Part shown: positions 1 through 6,399 of the stretch, in pieces
How positions within the stretch are numbered: position 1 is the first letter of the stretch
Layout of the letters: each line of letters opens with the position of its first letter
Assembly (NCBI GenBank): GCA_947375085.1
Contig: CANCEQ010000059.1
Location: forward strand, 1 to 15,417
DNA from: Flavobacteriales bacterium
GTDB lineage: Bacteria; Bacteroidota; Bacteroidia; Flavobacteriales; Crocinitomicaceae
Length of the DNA stretch: 15,417 bases
Direction of reading: 5' to 3'
The notes under the pieces: model-generated
The model's input: the letters and a program-made list of their open reading frames with translations, nothing else
Told to the model about the DNA's origin: nothing
Database searches by the model: none
Program-made: the position numbers and the translations under genes

Positions 1-107
1 CCAAATGAAACAATTAAGATTCCAGCAGTAATTTTTCCTCGTTTTTGTTTTTTTTGCCATTTCAAAAAATCGAAATGGTCTTCCGAGTTAAATTTTTCAG
101 TTTCCAT
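1..107 (-). CDS. LiaI/LiaF-like small membrane protein, N-terminal fragment cut by window edge
   Basis: The minus strand from the ATG at 105-107 stays open to the window edge, giving 35 codons: a short polar, lysine-rich head (METEKFNSEDHF...) followed by KKQKRGKITAGILIVSFG, the start of a hydrophobic segment. This basic stretch leading directly into a glycine-containing membrane helix has the same layout as the complete 81-residue protein encoded just upstream (259-504, same strand), so I read the two as related members of the LiaI/LiaF-like or DUF5668-like membrane families. A perfect TAnnTTTG element lies 19 nt upstream of the ATG, which supports the start. The function is not known. In the better studied Lia proteins of Firmicutes such domains take part in envelope-stress signalling, but that role is only an analogy here. 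The rest of the protein lies outside the window. Confidence 0.7.
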   Translation of the reverse strand, partial: METEKFNSEDHFDFLKWQKKQKRGKITAGILIVSF

Positions 108-125
108 AATTACTATTTTATACTA

Positions 126-133
126 CAAATGTA
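126..133 (-). promoter_or_regulatory. Bacteroidota -7 promoter element for the 1-107 gene
   Basis: The minus strand reads TACATTTG, a perfect match to the Bacteroidota -7 consensus TAnnTTTG, ending 19 nt before the ATG. I see no clear -33 TTG at the usual spacing, so the call rests on the -7 box and its position. Confidence 0.5.
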
Positions 134-219
134 AATAACAAGTTAATCATTCTTTATTGATTATAGGTAAAAGGTAGCTATTTTTCGGTGAGAAGTATTA
201 TATATTGATTTTGAATAAA

Positions 220-254
220 GATTTACCTGCTCTATGATTTAAAGCAGGTAAATC
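220..254 (-). terminator. Hairpin terminator after the 81-residue membrane protein
   Basis: A perfect 12-bp inverted repeat (GATTTACCTGCT at 220-231, AGCAGGTAAATC at 243-254) with an 11-nt loop starts 4 nt beyond the stop codon of the 259-504 gene. On the minus strand the stem is followed by TTTATTC, a weak U-run. It separates this gene from the next one, which has its own promoter. Confidence 0.65.
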
Positions 255-258
255 AAGT

Positions 259-504
259 TTAGCAACATCTATGAGGATGACACTGTCTATTAGAGTTAAA
301 GATTGCTTTCAATCCGCCTAAAATTAAAAGTGACGGCCAAACATAGTTAAAGTTAATACAGTTTGGGTGAATTTCATTAATCAATAGGAGTGAACCTAAT
401 GCAATAATTGTAATTCCAAACCCAATTTTTTTTCTTTTATAATGTTTCTTAAAGTCCTCTTTATTACACACTTTTTCAGTTGTTTGATTTTCTTCCGTTT
501 TCAT
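259..504 (-). CDS. Small LiaI/LiaF-like two-helix membrane protein
   Basis: This 81-residue protein has a polar N-terminus (about residues 1-26, rich in K and E), then two hydrophobic segments: IGFGITIIALGSLLLINEI at about 27-45 and FNYVWPSLLILGGLKAIF at about 52-69. It ends in a short tail with His and Cys residues (CHPHRCC). The pattern of a basic patch, a G-rich helix, an aromatic-Trp-Pro turn and a second helix is typical of the LiaI/LiaF-like transmembrane region family. A perfect -7 promoter box lies 27 nt upstream and a hairpin terminator follows the stop, so it appears to be monocistronic. Its neighbour at 1-107 looks like a paralogue. The exact role is unknown; the Cys/His tail could bind metal but that is speculation. 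ATG is the only reasonable start. Confidence 0.75.
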   Translation of the reverse strand: MKTEENQTTEKVCNKEDFKKHYKRKKIGFGITIIALGSLLLINEIHPNCINFNYVWPSLLILGGLKAIFNSNRQCHPHRCC

Positions 505-530
505 TTTTTGATGTTTAAATGTTTATAGTT

Positions 531-538
531 CAAAAATA
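531..538 (-). promoter_or_regulatory. -7 promoter element for the 81-residue membrane protein
   Basis: The minus strand reads TATTTTTG, matching TAnnTTTG exactly, 27 nt upstream of the ATG at 502-504. No convincing -33 TTG is seen at 17-19 nt spacing. Confidence 0.45.
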
Positions 539-635
539 GATAGGACTTGAATCAAAATAAAGTTACAATAGGTGAGTTGTTATTCTGTTTAGGTAAATGG
601 TGTGAAATTGATTTTAAAATGAAACAGAAAAGTAT

Positions 636-667
636 AAAAAAAAGCTGACATCACTGCCAGCTTTTTT
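636..667 (-). terminator. Intrinsic terminator downstream of hppD
   Basis: A run of eight A (636-643) plus GCTG pairs with CAGC plus six T (662-667), giving a 10-bp stem around a 10-nt loop. It lies about 63 nt past the hppD stop codon. The flanking A and T tracts make it functional in either direction on paper; the gene it serves is hppD on the minus strand. Confidence 0.75.
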
Positions 668-694
668 AATTTGAAATAGATATTAAACTCATGA

Positions 695-729
695 GTCTAA
701 TGTCTATAGTCTTAAAATCTAAAGTCTAA
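695..729. repeat. Degenerate heptad repeat (TCTAA-type) next to the hppD stop
   Basis: Five consecutive heptamers can be read: GTCTAAT, GTCTATA, GTCTTAA, AATCTAA, AGTCTAA. The core TCT recurs at steps of 7, 7, 8 and 7. The tract abuts the hppD stop codon. A tract of the same kind occurs at 9184-9211, so this is a repeated intergenic sequence type and not a one-off. No function is evident. Confidence 0.5.
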
Positions 730-1890
730 TTATAGAGTTCCTCTTTTTTCTTGTTCTCTTTCGATTGATTCGAATAAAGCTTTGAAATTTCCAGCACCAA
801 ATCCTCTAGCTCCCATACGTTGGATGATTTCAAAGAATAAAGTTGGTCTATCTTCAACAGGTTTAGTGAAAATTTGTAATAAATAACCTTCCTCATCTGC
901 ATCAATCATAATTGCTAATTTTTGCAATTCTTTGATATCTTCTTTCATCATATCCATGTGAGAACCTAATCTTACAGGTATTTGGTCGTAATAATCTTGT
1001 GGTGGAGCTGATAAAAATTCAACACCTCTTGCTTTCATTTCAGTAACCGTTTTGATGATGTCGTCTGTTGCAATTGCTACGTGTTGAACACCTGGTCCAT
1101 TATAGAAATCTAAATATTCTTCAATTTGTGAACGTTTTTTACCTTTTGCAGGTTCGTTGATTGGGAATTTGATACGACCGTTACCATTACTCATTACTTT
1201 ACTCATCAAAGATGAATATTCGGTAGTAATTTGTTTGTCGTCAAAAGATAAGAAGTTTACGAATCCCATAACATCTTCATACCATTTTACCCAAATATTC
1301 ATTTCGTTCCAACCTACATTCCCTACCATGTGGTCGATATATTTCAATCCTATTGGTGCTGGATTATAATCAGATTCCCATTTTTTAAAACCTGGTAAAA
1401 ATTCACCTGTATAGTTTTTACGTTCTACAAACATGTGAACTGTTTCTCCATATGTGTAAATTCCAGCACGAACTACTTCACCAAACTCATCTGTCTCAAC
1501 AGTTGGTTCCATATAAGAACGAGCACCTCTTTTAGTTGTTTCTTCGTATGATTTACGAGCGTCTTCTACCCAAAGTGCAACAACTTTAACACCATCTCCA
1601 TGTTTTTTAACATGTTCCCCAATTGAAGAATCTTCAACTAATGCAGTTGTCAATACTAATCTGATTTTATCTTGTTTCAAAACATAAGAAACACGATCTT
1701 TCATTCCAGTCTCTAATCCTGCATAAGCATGAGATTGAAAACCAAATGCAGTTTTGTAGAAATGTGCAGCTTGTTTTGCATTTCCTACATAAAACTCAAC
1801 ATAATCAGTTCCCATTAATGGCAAGAAATCTTGCGCACCTTCAAATATTTTTTCTAAACCGTATTCTACACTTTTTACTTCTTTTGCCAT
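730..1890 (-). CDS. hppD: 4-hydroxyphenylpyruvate dioxygenase
   Basis: This Fe(II)-dependent enzyme converts 4-hydroxyphenylpyruvate to homogentisate in tyrosine degradation, in the cytoplasm. The 386-residue protein has the two vicinal-oxygen-chelate halves of the family. The C-terminal half carries the three iron ligands, seen as His in YIDHMVGNV (about residue 187), His in GVQHVAIAT (about 270) and Glu in LFFEIIQRMGARG (about 354). The conserved C-terminal helix (GNFKALFESIEREQEKRG) is intact. I chose the ATG at 1888-1890 because family members, as I recall them, begin just here (MxKExKSVEYGLEKIF); an in-frame ATG at 1924-1926 would add twelve residues (MDFNPSPKKQNI). The gene lies 72-108 nt downstream of hmgA on the same strand, whose product uses homogentisate as substrate, so the two are probably co-transcribed. 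A palindromic hairpin sits between them and a terminator follows. Confidence 0.95.
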   Translation of the reverse strand: MAKEVKSVEYGLEKIFEGAQDFLPLMGTDYVEFYVGNAKQAAHFYKTAFGFQSHAYAGLETGMKDRVSYVLKQDKIRLVLTTALVEDSSIGEHVKKHGDGVKVVALWVEDARKSYEETTKRGARSYMEPTVETDEFGEVVRAGIYTYGETVHMFVERKNYTGEFLPGFKKWESDYNPAPIGLKYIDHMVGNVGWNEMNIWVKWYEDVMGFVNFLSFDDKQITTEYSSLMSKVMSNGNGRIKFPINEPAKGKKRSQIEEYLDFYNGPGVQHVAIATDDIIKTVTEMKARGVEFLSAPPQDYYDQIPVRLGSHMDMMKEDIKELQKLAIMIDADEEGYLLQIFTKPVEDRPTLFFEIIQRMGARGFGAGNFKALFESIEREQEKRGTL

Positions 1891-1955
1891 GATGTTTTGT
1901 TTTTTGGGAGACGGATTAAAATCCATCTTTACAATTTTATATTTTTTAATAGTAC

Positions 1956-1976
1956 AGACGTTGTATTACAACGTCT
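1956..1976. other. Perfect palindromic hairpin between hmgA and hppD
   Basis: AGACGTTGT (1956-1964) and ACAACGTCT (1968-1976) form a perfect 9-bp inverted repeat with a 3-nt spacer (ATT), unusually GC-rich for this gap. In the minus-strand transcript it lies about 22 nt past the hmgA stop codon and lacks a U-tract, so it is not a standard terminator. It could be an intercistronic RNA stem or an operator for an hppD-proximal promoter. Confidence 0.6.
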
Positions 1977-1998
1977 CTTCGAATTGATTTTTAATTTT

Positions 1999-3153
1999 TT
2001 ATAACCAGCTTGTAACGTAACTTTCGTCTTGCATATCCAATGCTGCTTGTGTTAATTTTAATGGTTTGAATGTATCTACCATAACCGCTAATTCAGCTGT
2101 TTCTTTTTGGCCAATACTTCTTTCCATAGCACCTGGATGAGGTCCGTGAGGAATTCCACCTGGGTGTAAAGACATATACCCTTTTTCAACGTGATTTCTA
2201 CTCATAAAATCACCATCAACATAATACAATACTTCGTCAGAATCGATATTACTGTGATTGTAAGGAGCAGGAATTGCTTTTGGGTGATAATCATACAAAC
2301 GAGGACAGAAAGAGCATATTACGAAATTATGCGCTTCAAACGTTTGGTGAACTGGGGGTGGTTGGTGAACTCTACCAGTTATTGGCTCGAAATCATGGAT
2401 GCTAAATGCGTATGGGAAATTAAAACCATCCCAACCAACAACATCAAAAGGGTGAGAAGCATAGACTAATTCGTGTAATACATTCTCTTTTTTTATTTTG
2501 ATTAAGAAATCACCATTTTCATCGTGTGTTTCTAATTCCGAAGGACCTCTTAAATCACGCTCACAAAAAGGAGAGTGTTCTAATAATTGTCCGAATCCAT
2601 TTCTGTAATTTCTTGGAGTTAAAACAGGACTAAAAGATTCTACAATGAATAAACGATTGTCTTCAGTGTCAAAATCGATTTGGTAAATCATTCCTCTAGG
2701 GATAACTAAATAATCTCCATAAGAGAATTCAATGTTTCCAACAAGTGTTCTTAATTTACCAGAACCTTTATGAATAAAGATTACTTCATCTGCATCCGCA
2801 TTTTTATAGAAATATTCTCTTAAAGATTTTTGAGGTGCGGCAACTGCAATATTTAAATCGTTATTAAACATTACAATTACTCGACTATCTAGAAAATCTG
2901 CTGTTGGTTTGATGTCAAACCCACGTAACATTCTAGATGAAATGTTTTTTCCTACTGCAGCAATAGGTGTCACATCTTTTGGTTCAGATACAGATTTTAC
3001 TTGTGTTGGACGTTGCGTATGATACAACAAAGAAGAAAATCCATGAAATCCCTCTGTTCCAAATAATTGTTCATAATAAATTCCGCCTTCTTCTTTTTCG
3101 AAGACAGTATGTCTTTTGTGAGGAATCTTTCCTAATTTATAATAAAAGGGCAT
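1999..3153 (-). CDS. hmgA: Homogentisate 1,2-dioxygenase
   Basis: This enzyme opens the ring of homogentisate to maleylacetoacetate, the step after HppD in tyrosine catabolism. The 384-residue protein is somewhat shorter than the roughly 430-445 residues of the human and Pseudomonas enzymes, which I recall as normal for the Bacteroidota form. The cupin-type iron site is visible in the C-terminal half: His300 in PAPYNHSNIDSDEVLYY followed by the acidic pair Asp306/Glu307, and His336 in GGIPHGPHPGAMERSIG. The segments PPPVHQTFEAHNFVICSF and ELAVMVDTFKPL are also family signatures. The ATG at 3151-3153 opens MPFYYKLGKIPHKRH, a typical start. It leads the hmgA-hppD pair. Its upstream gap is divergent with tdh and contains inverted repeats but no perfect -7 box. 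Confidence 0.95.
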   Translation of the reverse strand: MPFYYKLGKIPHKRHTVFEKEEGGIYYEQLFGTEGFHGFSSLLYHTQRPTQVKSVSEPKDVTPIAAVGKNISSRMLRGFDIKPTADFLDSRVIVMFNNDLNIAVAAPQKSLREYFYKNADADEVIFIHKGSGKLRTLVGNIEFSYGDYLVIPRGMIYQIDFDTEDNRLFIVESFSPVLTPRNYRNGFGQLLEHSPFCERDLRGPSELETHDENGDFLIKIKKENVLHELVYASHPFDVVGWDGFNFPYAFSIHDFEPITGRVHQPPPVHQTFEAHNFVICSFCPRLYDYHPKAIPAPYNHSNIDSDEVLYYVDGDFMSRNHVEKGYMSLHPGGIPHGPHPGAMERSIGQKETAELAVMVDTFKPLKLTQAALDMQDESYVTSWL

Positions 3154-3231
3154 AATTAAAATTTCAATTGTGAATAAATAGACAAATAGTTAGAATATAG
3201 AAGCTCATTCAGGCTTTCTAATAATCATAAA

Positions 3232-3311
3232 TTTCAATAAAATTGAAAGTTCATTCCACATAAAAAAACATATTTTTATTTTAACAAATATATAAAAACG
3301 CTTGGAATGAA
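3232..3311. promoter_or_regulatory. Inverted repeats in the hmgA/tdh divergent gap
   Basis: The 262-nt gap between the divergent hmgA and tdh starts holds two perfect dyads. TTTCAAT-AAA-ATTGAAA spans 3232-3248. TTCATTCCA (3250-3258) is mirrored by TGGAATGAA (3303-3311), 44 nt apart. A shorter pair AGGCTT (3211-3216) and AAGCCT (3321-3326) lies outside them. The position suggests operators for either gene, but no regulator gene is nearby, so this is an inference from symmetry only. Confidence 0.35.
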
Positions 3312-3384
3312 AAAATAGTGAAGCCTTTTATTTAACAAATTTGTTTTTTTTATAAAACCATTATGCAAAATGACTTCAAAACTT

Positions 3385-3392
3385 TATTTTTG
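3385..3392 (+). promoter_or_regulatory. -7 promoter element for the threonine dehydrogenase gene
   Basis: TATTTTTG, followed by CACC, matches the TAnnTTTG consensus and ends 23 nt before the ATG at 3416. The same TTTGCACC context is found at 10515-10522. A TTG at the proper -33 distance is not evident. Confidence 0.55.
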
Positions 3393-3415
3393 CACCTAAA
3401 TTATTAGAGTTGACT

Positions 3416-4363
3416 ATGAAAAAAGTATTAGTTATCGGAGCAGGAGGGCAAATTGGTTCTGAATTAGTTTTAGAATTAAGAAAAAGATTTGGTCAAGATG
3501 CTGTTATTGCTTCTGATGTTAAAACAGAATGTCCTTCAGTTATCAATGATGGTCCATATGTTCAACTTGATATTTTAAATAGAGAAGAAGTTCGAACTTA
3601 TGTTATTGAGAATAAAATAACAGAAGTTTATCTTTTAGCAGCTTTATTGTCAGCGACTGCTGAAAAAAATCCTGATTTTGCTTGGAAACTAAATATGGAA
3701 GGGTTGTTTACAATCCTAGATTTAGCGAAAGAAGGTTATTTGAAAAAAATATTTTGGCCGAGTTCTATTGCTGTTTTTGGACCTACTACTCCTAAGGTAA
3801 ATACACCTCAATATACTGTAATGGAGCCTTCTACTGTGTATGGCATTTCTAAACAAGCTGGTGAAAGATGGTGTGAATACTATTTTAATAAGTTCAATGT
3901 TGATGTAAGAAGTATTCGTTATCCTGGGTTGATTTCATATACAAGTTTACCAGGTGGCGGAACCACTGACTACGCAGTAGATATTTTTTATAAAGCCAAG
4001 AAAGAGGGAAAATTTGAGTGCTTTTTATCTTCTGAAACTGAATTACCAATGATGTTTATGGCTGATGCTATAAGAGCAACAGTAGAATTGATGGAAGCGC
4101 CAAAAGAGCAAATCACAATTCGTTCTGCTTATAATTTATCAGGATGTAGTTTTACACCAGATTCTTTAACAGAAAAAATTAAACATCATATTCCAACTTT
4201 TGAGATATCATATAAGCCTGATTTTAGGCAAGAAATAGCTGATAGTTGGCCGAAATCAATTGATGATTCAGTTGCTAGAAACGATTGGGGATGGAAAGAA
4301 GAGTTTGGAGTCGAAAAAATGGTTGACGTAATGTTGAAAAATGTTAATCCTGATTTGATTTAA
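3416..4363 (+). CDS. tdh: NAD-dependent L-threonine 3-dehydrogenase, short-chain (epimerase-like) type
   Basis: The 315-residue protein is an extended short-chain dehydrogenase. It shows the N-terminal Rossmann motif VLVIGAGGQIGSEL (glycines at 8, 10/11 and 14), the active-site region IFWPSSIAVFGPTTP (Ser116/Ser117) and the catalytic YGISK (Tyr142, Lys146). The stretches AALLSATAEKNP, WPSSIAVFGPTTPK and RYPGLISY...GGGTTDYAVDIFYKA closely match my memory of the structurally characterised Flavobacterium L-threonine dehydrogenase. It should oxidise L-threonine to 2-amino-3-ketobutyrate, which a partner ligase (not in this window) splits to glycine and acetyl-CoA. A TTG at 3410 is in frame, but the ATG at 3416 gives the usual MKKVLVIG start. 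A UDP-sugar epimerase is the main alternative, and the threonine-dehydrogenase-specific segments argue against it. The zinc-dependent Tdh of E. coli is unrelated, although the symbol is shared. Confidence 0.88.
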   Translation: MKKVLVIGAGGQIGSELVLELRKRFGQDAVIASDVKTECPSVINDGPYVQLDILNREEVRTYVIENKITEVYLLAALLSATAEKNPDFAWKLNMEGLFTILDLAKEGYLKKIFWPSSIAVFGPTTPKVNTPQYTVMEPSTVYGISKQAGERWCEYYFNKFNVDVRSIRYPGLISYTSLPGGGTTDYAVDIFYKAKKEGKFECFLSSETELPMMFMADAIRATVELMEAPKEQITIRSAYNLSGCSFTPDSLTEKIKHHIPTFEISYKPDFRQEIADSWPKSIDDSVARNDWGWKEEFGVEKMVDVMLKNVNPDLI

Positions 4364-4504
4364 TTTTTATTCAGGGTAAATAATTATTTATTTAAAGGGT
4401 ATAATATGCGATTAATCTAAAACTCTTAAGAAATATTCGCTTATTTGGTTTTTTATTTATATATTGGCAGTTAATCTACGATATTATTAAAAATTTTATT
4501 TTAA

Positions 4505-5377
4505 ATGATTAAAAAATTATTTTTGAGTTTTTTGTTTTTAGGGTTGATTTTTGTGTCTTCTAATTCATTAGCATTGGATCAAGATGATAGCAAGATAAAT
4601 AAAACAGATTCTGAAGGCAAAAAGCAAGGGAAATGGGTTTATTATGGTAAAGATCGTCCTGAAGAAGGTTATCCTGCTAATGGTAAAATTGAAGAAGGAA
4701 ATTACAAAGATGATCGACGTGAAGGTGTTTGGGTTAAATATCATAGTGATGGTATAACACCAAGGTTGAAAGGTGATTATGTTAATAATCGTCCTCAGGG
4801 TTCTTACGTTAAATACCATCCGAATGGTAAGATTAAAGAACAAGGTAAATTTGAGAGAAATCAATACAGAGACTCATTAGTTAGATATAACGAAAATGGA
4901 AAAGTAGAATACCAAGCGGATTATAATACGGAAGGTAAAGAACAAGGAAAAGTAAAATACTACTACGATAATGGTCAAATAGAATTTGAGTACACTGCTC
5001 AAAATGGATCACCTATAGGTAAAGCTGTTAGATATTATGAAAATGGCGATATTAAAGAGGTTATACAATATGCTGCAGATGGTAGTGTTGCTAAAAGTGA
5101 ACAAAAAGAAATGGTTCATCCTAGTGTGAAAGTTGTTGATCCGGGTGCATCAAAAGAGACAGCTCCTAAAATTGCGACTCCTAAAACAAAAGGAGTACCA
5201 TTTTTACCAAATGGTTACAATAAAGTATACAACGCTAATGATGAAATTTGGTTAGATGGTGTCTTTAAAAACAGTAATCTGTGGGAAGGTAAAGTATATG
5301 AATATGATAAAGATGGTATCCTTTTAAAAGTAAAAGTCTTTAAAGGAGGAGTTTATCATTCAGATGGTCAGTTATAA
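4505..5377 (+). CDS. Exported MORN-repeat (YwqK antitoxin-like) protein
   Basis: The 290-residue protein begins with a clear signal peptide (MIKKLFLSFLFLGLIFVSSNSLA, cleavage near residue 24) and no lipobox Cys, so it is probably periplasmic or surface-exposed. Residues about 38-200 form a run of MORN_2-type units, each with a Y/V-x-Y/N-x-NG(K/D)-x-K core: GNYKDDRREGVWVKYHSDG, GDYVNNRPQGSYVKYHPNG, GKFERN...VRYNENG, VKYYYDNG, AVRYYENGD. After a linker rich in P/K/T (about 203-228) a further pair follows (WLDGVFKNS..WEGKVYEYDKDG, LKVKVFKGG). Database names for such proteins include 'toxin-antitoxin system YwqK family antitoxin', but a secreted repeat protein without a toxin neighbour is unlikely to be an antitoxin. 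The role is unknown. The gap before it (4364-4504) shows no firm promoter. A GNRA-loop terminator follows directly. Confidence 0.85.
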   Translation: MIKKLFLSFLFLGLIFVSSNSLALDQDDSKINKTDSEGKKQGKWVYYGKDRPEEGYPANGKIEEGNYKDDRREGVWVKYHSDGITPRLKGDYVNNRPQGSYVKYHPNGKIKEQGKFERNQYRDSLVRYNENGKVEYQADYNTEGKEQGKVKYYYDNGQIEFEYTAQNGSPIGKAVRYYENGDIKEVIQYAADGSVAKSEQKEMVHPSVKVVDPGASKETAPKIATPKTKGVPFLPNGYNKVYNANDEIWLDGVFKNSNLWEGKVYEYDKDGILLKVKVFKGGVYHSDGQL

Positions 5378-5390
5378 TAAAAGAAATTAG

Positions 5391-5413
5391 AGGCTCGAAA
5401 GAGCCTTTTTTTT
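5391..5413 (+). terminator. Intrinsic terminator of the MORN-repeat gene
   Basis: AGGCTC (5391-5396) pairs with GAGCCT (5401-5406) around a GAAA tetraloop, followed by an uninterrupted T-run to 5413. The stem starts 13 nt after the stop codon at 5375-5377. This is a textbook Rho-independent terminator, yet it ends only 20 nt before the deoC start. Confidence 0.9.
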
Positions 5414-5433
5414 ATGCTTAAAATTTTAATATT

Positions 5434-6339
5434 GTGAGTTTTAATAAGTTGAAATTAGATCAAATCGAGCCGGTTGATATTGTAGAGAATGAAAAATTAA
5501 TTAGTTCGATACTTTTAAATTGTTCCAATCAAGAATCAAAAATTCAAGATTTAAAAATGATTTTGAATATGATTGATTTAACAACTTTAGATGGAAGGGA
5601 TACAGAATCTAAAGTAAGAAAAATGTGTTACAAAGCAGCTAATTTACACTCTATTTATACTTCAGTAGATACAGTTGCAGCAATATGTGTTTATCCCTCC
5701 ATGGTTAAATCAGCTAAAAATGAACTTAATAATACTTCAGTTAAATTAGCTTCAGTAGCTACAGGTTTTCCAAGTGGACAAACACTTTTACCTGTGAAAT
5801 TATTAGAGACTCGAATCGCTATTGAAGACGGCGCTGATGAAATAGATATGGTAATTTCTAGAGGAAAGTTTCTGGAAGGAGAATTTAACTTTGTTTTTGA
5901 TGAGATAGCCGCTATTAAAGAGATTTGTGGTGAAAATACCTTAAAAGTGATTTTAGAAACGGGAGAATTAGATACATTAGATAATGTTCGAAAAGCAAGT
6001 GAGATAGCTATATATGCTGGAGCAGACTTCATTAAAACTTCTACAGGTAAAATTCAGACAGGAGCTACTTTACAGGTTGCTTTAGTAATGTTACAAGCAA
6101 TACAAGATTATTTTACTAAAACTGGAATTAAAATTGGTATTAAACCTTCTGGTGGATTATCGTCAATAGAAACTGTATTACCTTATTTTGAGTTGATTAG
6201 AGAGGTTTTAGGAGAACAATGGCAAACTAACAACTTAGTTCGATTTGGAGCTAGTAGTTTAGCTAATACTGTCTTAGAAGAGATTTTGAAAATCCAATCT
6301 GGGAAAAACCAATCAACCGATTATTTTTTATTCGGGTAA
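5434..6339 (+). CDS. deoC: Deoxyribose-phosphate aldolase
   Basis: DeoC cleaves 2-deoxyribose 5-phosphate to glyceraldehyde 3-phosphate and acetaldehyde in deoxynucleoside catabolism. The protein has the TIM-barrel class I aldolase motifs of the E. coli-type enzyme: MIDLTTLDGRDTESKV at the start of the core, GADEIDMV (Asp138), KVILETGEL, the Schiff-base lysine in GADFIKTSTGK (Lys201), IGIKPSGG (Lys237) and VRFGASSL near the end. At 301 residues it is about 40 longer than E. coli DeoC (259), mostly through an N-terminal extension (residues 1-40, acidic and polar). The start given is a GTG; the only upstream ATG (5414) is out of frame. An in-frame ATG at residue 42 would remove conserved barrel sequence, so GTG is preferred though not certain. 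It sits 20 nt after a strong terminator with no separate promoter seen. It converges on kup and shares its terminator. Confidence 0.92.
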   Translation: MSFNKLKLDQIEPVDIVENEKLISSILLNCSNQESKIQDLKMILNMIDLTTLDGRDTESKVRKMCYKAANLHSIYTSVDTVAAICVYPSMVKSAKNELNNTSVKLASVATGFPSGQTLLPVKLLETRIAIEDGADEIDMVISRGKFLEGEFNFVFDEIAAIKEICGENTLKVILETGELDTLDNVRKASEIAIYAGADFIKTSTGKIQTGATLQVALVMLQAIQDYFTKTGIKIGIKPSGGLSSIETVLPYFELIREVLGEQWQTNNLVRFGASSLANTVLEEILKIQSGKNQSTDYFLFG

Positions 6340-6399
6340 TTTTTCATTTCCTTTGTAGGTATAGGGCATGCACTATACCTACAAAGAAAATGAAAAATT
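6338..6399. terminator. Bidirectional terminator shared by deoC and kup
   Basis: A 27-nt near-perfect stem: AATTTTTCATTT (6338-6349) pairs with AAATGAAAAATT (6388-6399). CTTTGTAGGTATAG (6351-6364) pairs with CTATACCTACAAAG (6373-6386). There is one mismatch (C6350/A6387) and an 8-nt loop. The stem runs from inside the deoC stop codon (6337-6339) to inside the kup stop codon (6398-6400). The A/T ends provide a U-rich tail in both directions. Confidence 0.9.

Noticed and set aside
1157..3155. Plus-strand ORFs at 1157-1369, 2191-2469 and 2967-3155
   Set aside because: They lie antisense inside hppD and hmgA, both strongly supported by active-site motifs, and have no recognisable protein features.
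3410..3415. TTG start two codons upstream for the threonine dehydrogenase
   Set aside because: The ATG at 3416 gives the standard MKKVLVIGAGG start of the Rossmann fold. The TTG would add only Met-Thr and has no support.
4568..4864. Minus-strand 98-residue ORF opposite the MORN gene
   Set aside because: It is antisense to a well supported exported repeat protein. Its F/I/T-rich composition is what the complement of Lys/Glu/Tyr/Asn codons gives.
4505..5377. Toxin-antitoxin module based on the YwqK-family label
   Set aside because: The protein has a signal peptide and no small toxin gene lies next to it. The neighbours are threonine dehydrogenase and deoC, so only the MORN repeats are supported.
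5691..6032. Minus-strand 113-residue ORF inside deoC
   Set aside because: It is antisense to the catalytic core of DeoC, including the Schiff-base lysine region. Its Ser/Ile/Thr-rich composition is a complement artefact.
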